Shown: piece by piece, positions 58,334-64,000 of the stretch
Layout of the letters: every line of letters begins with the position of its first letter
How positions within the stretch are numbered: position 1 is the first letter of the stretch
Assembly (NCBI RefSeq): GCF_019279795.1
Contig: NC_056750.1
Coordinates: 693,892,925-693,956,924, forward strand
DNA length: 64,000 nucleotides
Reading direction: 5' to 3'
Source: Protopterus annectens
Taxonomy: Eukaryota > Chordata > Ceratodontiformes > Protopteridae
Translations under genes and position numbers: made by a program
The notes under the pieces: generated by a model
What the model was told of the DNA's origin: nothing
The model's database searches: none
What the model saw: only the letters and a program-made list of their open reading frames with translations

Positions 58334-59119
58334 CTAGGGATTTCTAATAGATGTCATTAATGATAGATCCAGGGCATATCCAGCATTAACATTAAGATAA
58401 TATAACTTGCATGTGTGCCGTATATGGGTGTTTTGGGTACTGCTTTCATGGCCTGTAGATATATTGTGGATTATACTTTGTGCATTACATACCACCTGGT
58501 AGTTCATGGAGTGGTAACATTTATGGTTTAATTTATCTTCCTTCCTGCTCACCAGGCAGGTACCTTTAGTTCAGATTGTGTGCAGTCCATGGCCTCATGA
58601 AAATGGGTCGTTTCATAAAAATTCCACATGGATCTACTGTCTGATACAACGAAACCACATATACTTCCTCACATGCAGTAGTATGGCATCATGGTACTGG
58701 TGCAGTATCCTTGAGGTAGATGCCTGGGAAGCCCCTACCATATCCCTCTTGATCACTGAAAGGTCCCTGTAGTTGGTATTCTCAAAGCCACATGTACCTT
58801 GGAATCTTTGGGGACATTTCTCCACACTTCTCATAGGCTTGCAAATGAGTGTGACACATCTCATTCAGCTCCCACATGGAGACTCTCTCCACATAATAGT
58901 GTTCCACAGTTTCAGTGTTATGCAGGTCATGAAATGCTGGGCATAAACGACCTGACAGTGAAGATGTGCAACACTGTGACTACCAGCAGTGAGTGCAGCC
59001 TGTTCAATACACAGCCTTATTAATGTTGCAGCTACCCTATACATCATTTCTTGATTCTTTTCCTGGATCTCAAAAATTTTACTGTGGTCAATAACTCTGG
59101 AGCTAGCACTTCCAGTCAT
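58334..59119 (-). pseudogene. Harbinger transposase (H2), broken
   Basis: The minus-strand blocks follow HARBI1-type transposases. The N-terminal helical region at 58,864-58,634 contains RDMVGASQASTSRIL (residues 40-54 of that frame), equivalent to the GDxxGxSQxTxSR helix-turn-helix-like motif, and ends KYMWF. A MDCTQ block (IDGTH equivalent, first catalytic Asp) follows near 58,590. 58,552-58,334 contains YHSMNYQVVCNAQSIIHNIS, matching the RKGxHSLNVQxVCDA motif, although its Asp is Asn here. It ends NAGYALDLSLMTSI, matching the GDSGYPL block. Frameshifts separate the blocks. Confidence 0.75.
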
Positions 59120-59369
59120 GCACTATATATATATAGTTGTCTCTATCCACTCCACCATATTGTTTATCCTCATTAGCAGCTCTGGAATCACTCATTTTAA
59201 CAATGTTGCTCATGTCGTGCCATTATACCATCATTTGCATACAGTGCAGGCTGTGGAATTTTTCAGCTTTCCTTGCTCATTATCAGTGTGCCGCTGAATC
59301 ACCCACGGCATACAGGTGGCTGCTCATCACACACAATTCCTTATCAAAACATGGAACTTGTTTCTGAAC

Positions 59370-60020
59370 CCAATAGATAAAATTCTATTAGTAAACTTTT
59401 GTGCTGAAGGATTGTTTGTGTTTAATTCTGTGGTTAGATTTCTATCTGTAGAAAAGTTTCTATTTGTAAAAATTTTGTTGGTCGAATTATATTTGCCAAA
59501 TTAGTTTTACTGAACTGTGTACTTAGATCTAACTTCGGATTCTGTAGTAAGAAATCTATCTGACGAATTTTGTATATTGAATTGCTTTTGCAGAGTTGTG
59601 CCTGCATAATTCTATGTGCAAAATTCTGAGCTAAGAATGTCATCACTACAATCCTATATTTAGAATAATGCAGTCTGAAGAATGTTGTCTGCAACATTTT
59701 TTCTATTTTATCACTACAATTCTCTATTTAGAATGCTGTCTGAAGAAGTCTATCTGTAGCATTCTGTCTGCAAATTGTGTTTAGAATTTCATGTATAAAA
59801 TTGTTATTAATCCTTTCTGTAGAATTCTGAGTTAAAAATTCAAACAATTCAGTGAGAATAATTCTGTCAATGGATTTCATCTTTTAAATTTTCTTCGTAA
59901 AACTTACTGTTTAGAATTCAGTTTGGAGAATTCGGTCTCAGAATTCTGCTTTATAACAGTTTGGTTAGGTTCCTATCAGTAGAAATTTGTGTTTATAAAA
60001 TTATCCAGAGACTTCTGTGT
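59370..60020. repeat. Decayed short-period tandem repeat rich in AATTCTGT
   Basis: Over about 650 bp the words AATTCTG, CTGTAGAA, CTGTCTG and their close variants recur at intervals of roughly 15-22 bp ('ttctgtctgcaaa', 'tctgtagaattctgag', 'aattcagtttggagaattcggtctcagaattctgc'). Two longer stretches ('tcactacaatcctatatttagaat' near 59,642 and 'tcactacaattctctatttagaat' near 59,718) repeat at 76 bp. It looks like an old satellite. There is no coding content. Confidence 0.65.
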
Positions 60021-61500
60021 TCTGAACTCAGACCGCAGGCTATTTTCAGAGCTGTATAAATGAAGGAAGTGACAGTAACATTATCTTTCTTGACAATGAC
60101 CGATTCTTATGAACACCATCACTGACTTAGTTAAGAACAACTTTAAACATACAATTAAAATACTTGCTTTGTATTCAAAGTGAATGGCAACAGTTACTCA
60201 ACTGATGTCAAGAACAATATAAACAAGAAATACAGTGGTATAGACAATTAAATAAACTTTACAATTAAAAGAAATTCAATGTCTACAATTATTTACATCA
60301 AAAGGGGGATACGAGGACGGAGAACATTACACATTGTCGAGTAACACCTGCAGGCGTAAAAAAGATATAATAAAGAATGCAGTCAAACATGATTTACAGT
60401 AGGCAGACATTGTTTCAGACATTCAAAGGAGTTAAAACATGTTAAGAAAAAAAGATCCCATTGTGTAATTGCAAGAATGACCACACAGTGTCAGCATAAT
60501 ACTTTGATATATGGTGATATTTAGTGTGACCATAAAAGTCTGCTAAGACCCTAGCAGTTACCTAGTAGGATTGCTACTTTTTCTCACATTATGCGAGACA
60601 GTAAAGCTTGAGCAGCTGTGTCCTGAACAGAAATGTGAAACATGACAAATGTGCTGAGATATTAGGGCAAAAAATATTTCCTAATATTCTAGTAATTGTG
60701 TAAACGGAAATTCTGCAAGAAAGACCTTTTATTTTGCTAAAAAAGTGAAGTCCAGTCTTTTTACTACCCATGGATATGGTTTCTCCAGTAATGTCAGCAT
60801 GTCTTACAAAATATTTTTTAAATTGAAAAGGTTATACAGTTAAATAGGAAGTTGAAATGGTTTTGTGTAACATGTAAAGTTCTATATACAAGTTATCATT
60901 AGCTGAGCATGCCTTGTAATCTGAATGAATAACAAAACAGAATAAGGCACAAAGCAGCAATAAGGATCTCTTGTCTACATTCAAAGTGTATATATAGAAA
61001 TAATGCACTTGCTAACAAAACACAACTGTCTGCCTAGTAAGAAACAGTATGAAGCATTCATGCAGCTTTTACACACAGATTTATTTTCTTTTGGTGTTGC
61101 AGTTTTAGATGGTAATAAAGCAATGTACTCAGTCAAGCTGAGTATCAGACAGTTGTGGCATAAAATGCCAAGTAACGCAAATAAGCATATTTTGTTTTTG
61201 TTTTTTTATTTATTTGATATTTGATCACCAAGAAAGTCCAGATGGGCATAAATCCCATTTTCAGCAGTCTCTCTAATAAAAAGAGTTGAGCAACTACAGT
61301 ATTCTATGATGCAACACATTCCTGGCTTGCAGAAGCACACAGTATGCTTAATAAGGCTGAAGGTCATAAGATGGTTAGATATGAATAACTTTACTAATAA
61401 AGCTAAAGCTGGATAGTACATTGCCTCATATTACAAATGAGACATTGATAACCACAGCTATTTTCATGACTGACACATGATCACTGATCACGATTGTTCA
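60021..61500. other. Unassigned AT-rich sequence
   Basis: No gene, RNA or repeat is recognised. ORFs such as 61,003-61,224 have no domain signature. Confidence 0.4.
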
Positions 61501-61510
61501 ACACAGATAT

Positions 61511-61511
61511 A

Positions 61512-61587
<76 letters not shown>
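61511..61587. repeat. (CA)n microsatellite
   Basis: About 72 bp of pure CA end in TATATAG. Confidence 0.97.
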
Positions 61588-61589
<2 letters not shown>

Positions 61590-61889
61590 GTGTACATAGC
61601 TGACTTTTCATGGTTTTGGCATAGCTTGCATGTTTACTTTTGTTATCCCAGAGAGAAGTCAAGTGTTGCAGTTTGTGAACTGATACATTTTAATATTACA
61701 AAATAAATTATTATAAAAAGATATAAGCAATCTTTCTTTAAAATTGTAAATTATTGGAATTTCATTTCATAGTTTGAATTGAAAGCTTAGGTTTGTTTTT
61801 TAGAGTGAATTATCATTATGTGATGATATTTCTCTGCAATGGAAAATTTTGTTAAGGTGACCAAAAAGTTTGGTTCATTCTGAATAATT

Positions 61890-62320
61890 TCTCTATCAAA
61901 CTATTCCACGAAGAATGCTGGCAGACAGTAAGATGATATAAGTAAAAAGAAGTATTTGAGCTAAACAGATTTCTGTGAGACGCTTTGGTCGGTGGGAGAA
62001 GGCATTGCTAATTTTTTTTGAGAGTGATCTCTGTTTCAGGTAATTTGTGAAATGGGTGTGAAAACATGGGTCAGTACCACAGTTTTCTAAATTTGCTAGA
62101 GGAGCTGAAGACTGACAGGTCAAAAACTTTGGTTAGGTCAATGAAAACATCTTTTTCTGTTATCCATGCTTTCACTGTATTCATAATATCACAAAACTGA
62201 TGACTTTGCAGGTCAGAAATTTTAGTCAGATCAATAAAAACATCTTTGTTCATTTATCCATCTTGTTGTTGTTATACACCTACTCTTCCAAAACCCATGC
62301 TGGTATCTGTGCATATACTT
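61890..62320 (-). pseudogene. RT fragment of a third LINE type with internal duplication
   Basis: On the minus strand YQHGFWKSRCITTTRW (about 62,312-62,262) resembles the Q-GFRKGRSTT entry motif of LINE RTs. KDVFIDLTKISD (about 62,247-62,212) resembles motif A. The stretch then repeats, with KDVFIDLTKVFD at about 62,152-62,120, 93 bp on. ENCGTDPCFHTHFTNYLKQRS follows in the next frame (about 62,085-62,020), matching the YG-----WF-SYL--R region after motif A. It is short, frame-broken and belongs to none of the CR1 copies. Confidence 0.6.
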
Positions 62321-62406
62321 ACAGAGGTATTCACAATCTGAAGATGCAGTTTTTGTTGGAGGCTACATTATCTTGACTTTTCCTGTGTTGCAGGAGATTT
62401 TAGAGG

Positions 62407-62554
62407 TGGGAGTTTGGCATAATGGTTAACGGTTTACCTTACAGATGTAAGGTACAGAGTTTGATTCTCACATGGGGTAAATGGCTAGGCTTAAAATAGT
62501 CCACAAGGGCAGTTAGCATAGTACTAATCTATGAGCCTATGAACTTACCAGTGT
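62407..62554 (+). mobile_element. tRNA-derived SINE with CR1-type 3' tail, copy 1
   Basis: The head is 'tttggcataatggttaacgg' (A box, about 62,413-62,432) with B box 'gtacagagtttgattctc' (about 62,452-62,469). The tail 'ggctaggcttaaaatagtccacaagggcagttagcatagtac' followed by CTATGAGCCTATGAAC is nearly the same as the last ~60 bp of the CR1 copies here. The element is only about 145 bp, so it is head plus tail with almost no body. Confidence 0.75.
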
Positions 62555-62569
62555 TGTTTAAAACATCAA

Positions 62570-62702
62570 CTGTGACTTGGCACAATAGTTAGCATTTACC
62601 TCACAGACACAAGATACAGGGTTTGATTCTCAACTTTGAAGGGGAAATTGGCTAGGCTTAAAATGGGCCACAGGGGCAGCTAGACTAGTACCTTCCTGTG
62701 TT
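62570..62702 (+). mobile_element. tRNA-derived SINE with CR1-type 3' tail, copy 2
   Basis: The head has 'cttggcacaatagttagcatttacctcacag' and B box 'atacagggtttgattctc'. The tail is 'ggctaggcttaaaatgggccacaggggcagctagactagtac'. It lies about 20 bp from copy 1 in the same orientation and differs from it at many positions. The two are therefore probably separate insertions or an old tandem pair. The octamer-like end is lost. Confidence 0.75.
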
Positions 62703-62865
62703 TTGAGAGGTGGATATGTCATAGAAATGTTGAACAGGTTTCATAATGTGAACTTTACAGAAACTGATTAACTATGGACAGGGATCAATTGTTCCTGGAG
62801 TACACTTGTTCGGAAGTTAATATATAAGTTTTCTTTTATTGTAGCAAAATTAATTTAAAATGGGT
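62703..62865. other. Spacer between SINE copy 2 and the CR1 3' end
   Basis: No feature is recognised. Confidence 0.4.
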
Positions 62866-62942
62866 GGCGAAAGCCAAACACACTCTGGCTAGGCTTATAA
62901 ATGCCCTAGGGCAGATAGCCTAGTATGAACCTATGAACCTAT
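62866..62942 (+). mobile_element. CR1-type LINE 3' end only
   Basis: 'ggtggcgaaagcca' is the 3' UTR motif of copies B and C ('ggcgtaagcca' type). The tail 'ctctggctaggcttataaatgccctagggcagatagcctagta' follows, then three AACCTATG-like units. Only about 75 bp were copied, an extreme 5' truncation. It gives the cleanest version of the family tail in the window. Confidence 0.85.
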
Positions 62943-63814
62943 GTAGAATGTTTAATATATGTGCGGAAAAGTAGTAATCTGCTGTGGTTTCCTGGCATTT
63001 TGGAATAGAACATAAACAAATGTTTGTGAGGGGACATTTACTAAGCGAAGAAACATTCACTAAATTCAGTTACATAGTCTAATTATAATTGGCTAGTATG
63101 TTTGATTCAGGTAGGGATTTGGAATTGGAGGTGGAGCTTTGTGGTTTCAGCCTGCAAGGCAATTTATTTTCTGCCAGAAATGTTTTGTTTTACTGAGGGG
63201 TAAAAGCGGTTTGTTTTCAAAGTACATAGCTTTCTTTCACCTGATTACCCTTTTTGCTAAGTTTCTTAGATCCATATATCTGACATTTGTGTTACGATAG
63301 ACTTCATTGATAATCTGTGCCCCCTCTATTACTATGGAGACTGTGCATTATTAGCATTATGCTGGCACTTTTGCAGTCTTATTGCTAAAGGAAAGAAATG
63401 TTTTGAAAATCCTATAGGAGTCCCCTATGATCGTAATGAACTTTTATCTCTGAATGGATAAATCTGGGACCAATCATCTGTGGAGCTAAGGGTTAAGGAT
63501 ATATATATTTTTTATTTTCCATAATTTCCCCATAAAAGATACAAAGAGAGACGATTGAGTGGTGTTTGGAAGGTTAATGAGTGAAACTGGTGGATGTCAT
63601 TAACTAAGGGAGGATATGGTATTAATGGATGCATTTGTTTGAGAATATTTCTCATCATACTGTCTCGGAATGAGTTGGGGGATAGATAGTGCTCTATGTA
63701 TCATTCTCATTTGGTAGAATTAGAGCTCTTCAACATAATTTCTGTGGGGTCCACTTCTGTTTGTGTTGAAGACTGTGAGTGTTGTTAGATTTTCATTTTT
63801 GAGTATGTATTTAA
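62943..63814. other. Unassigned AT-rich sequence
   Basis: No gene or repeat is recognised apart from a short (TA)n near 63,499-63,510. Confidence 0.4.
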
Positions 63815-64000
63815 GTGCATGTCCACCCTGTGTTCTCATGGGTTTCCTCCTGGGGCTCTAGTTTCCTCCCACATTCCAAAGACATGCAGGAGCTGGATTG
63901 GATACTCTAAATTGGCCATAGGTGTGAATGTGCATACAAGTGTGTAGTGTGGAAGGAGTACCGTAGTAGGTCTAGATACCCAGTGGTGTAAACCTTGGCT
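63815..64000 (+). mobile_element. V-SINE central domain and part of tail, cut by window end
   Basis: 'catgtccaccctgtgttctcatgggtttcctcctggggctctagtttcctcccacattccaaagacatgcagg' is a good match to the conserved V-SINE core. 'attggatactctaaattggcc' and 'aggtgtgaatgtg' follow. The tRNA head is not recognisable upstream, and the 3' end lies beyond the window. Confidence 0.75.

Larger units (their letters stand above)
52840..59330 (-). mobile_element. PIF/Harbinger remnant H2, split by CR1 copy E
   Basis: Left part 52,840-53,437 and right part 56,651-59,330 together follow the order of H1. The 'caagttctctgttgcagaaaatgaaatc' block (52,831) comes before the CR1, and the 'gtgttttcctttaatgtcttcacag...ctgctcc-like' block (56,668) starts right after it. 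The transposase is on the minus strand at 58,330-59,120. The non-transposase part contains minus ORFs (53,205-53,020; 57,240-57,040; 57,406-57,152) of unrecognised type. Outer boundaries are approximate. Confidence 0.6.

Noticed and set aside
62407..62480. Functional tRNA gene
   Set aside because: Only A- and B-box-like segments are present; the cloverleaf arms are not formed and the sequence continues into a CR1-type tail, so it is a SINE head.

Overview
This is vertebrate, non-coding, transposon-packed DNA. I find no host exon, tRNA or rRNA gene. The evidence for a vertebrate is long (CA)n and (TA)n microsatellites, SINEs of the V-SINE (DANA/Mermaid-like) type, CR1-type LINEs whose first ORF carries an SGNH-esterase domain, a DIRS-type tyrosine-recombinase retrotransposon, and Harbinger, hAT-like and MITE debris. 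This mix fits a fish-like or early-branching vertebrate (lungfish, bichir, sturgeon, coelacanth, cartilaginous fish) or an amphibian. The sequence alone does not let me choose. Every autonomous element read here is broken by stops, frameshifts or deletions.

Layout. 1-6 kb: a V-SINE remnant, a CR1 fragment (copy A, minus), a dispersed repeat and a (TA)n/(GA)n tract. 6-10 kb: a V-SINE, a possible second SINE, hAT- and MITE-like pieces and a long (CA)n. 10.36-15.4 kb: CR1 copy B (minus), nearly full length. 16.8-17.3 kb: a 36-bp minisatellite and (TA)n. 17.8-22.5 kb: a degraded but complete-in-order DIRS element (Gag, RT, RNase H, YR). 22.6-28.94 kb: CR1 copy C (minus), whose 5' leader consists of 3.4 tandem copies of a ~615-bp monomer. 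28.97-29.25 kb: a near-perfect palindromic MITE between dinucleotide repeats. 29.4-31.95 kb: Harbinger copy H1 (minus). 33.4-36.3 kb: diverged CR1 copy F (plus), split by a V-SINE tail. 38.3-40.4 kb: an L1-like element (plus) against a fragment of a different RT (minus). 40.4-41.7 kb: a TIR element and a ~50-bp minisatellite enclosed by a ~225-bp direct duplication. 45-46.6 kb: a V-SINE and a second copy of the dispersed repeat. 47.7-51.76 kb: CR1 copy D (plus), the best preserved. 52.8-59.3 kb: Harbinger copy H2 (minus), split by CR1 copy E (plus). 59.4-60.0 kb: a decayed short-period tandem repeat. 61.5-64 kb: (CA)n, a third RT type with an internal duplication, two tRNA-derived SINEs that share the CR1 3' tail, a lone CR1 3' end and a V-SINE running off the window.

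How the parts relate. The CR1 copies all end in the same ~55-bp 3' tail followed by an octamer-like AACCTATG repeat. The two tRNA-headed SINEs near 62.5 kb carry that same tail, so this CR1 family is the likely source of their retrotransposition machinery. The most unusual structure is the monomer-repeat 5' leader of copy C, which resembles mouse L1 promoter monomers but belongs to a CR1-type LINE. Insertion order can be read in places: CR1-E is younger than Harbinger H2, and the V-SINE tail at 33.65 kb is younger than CR1-F.
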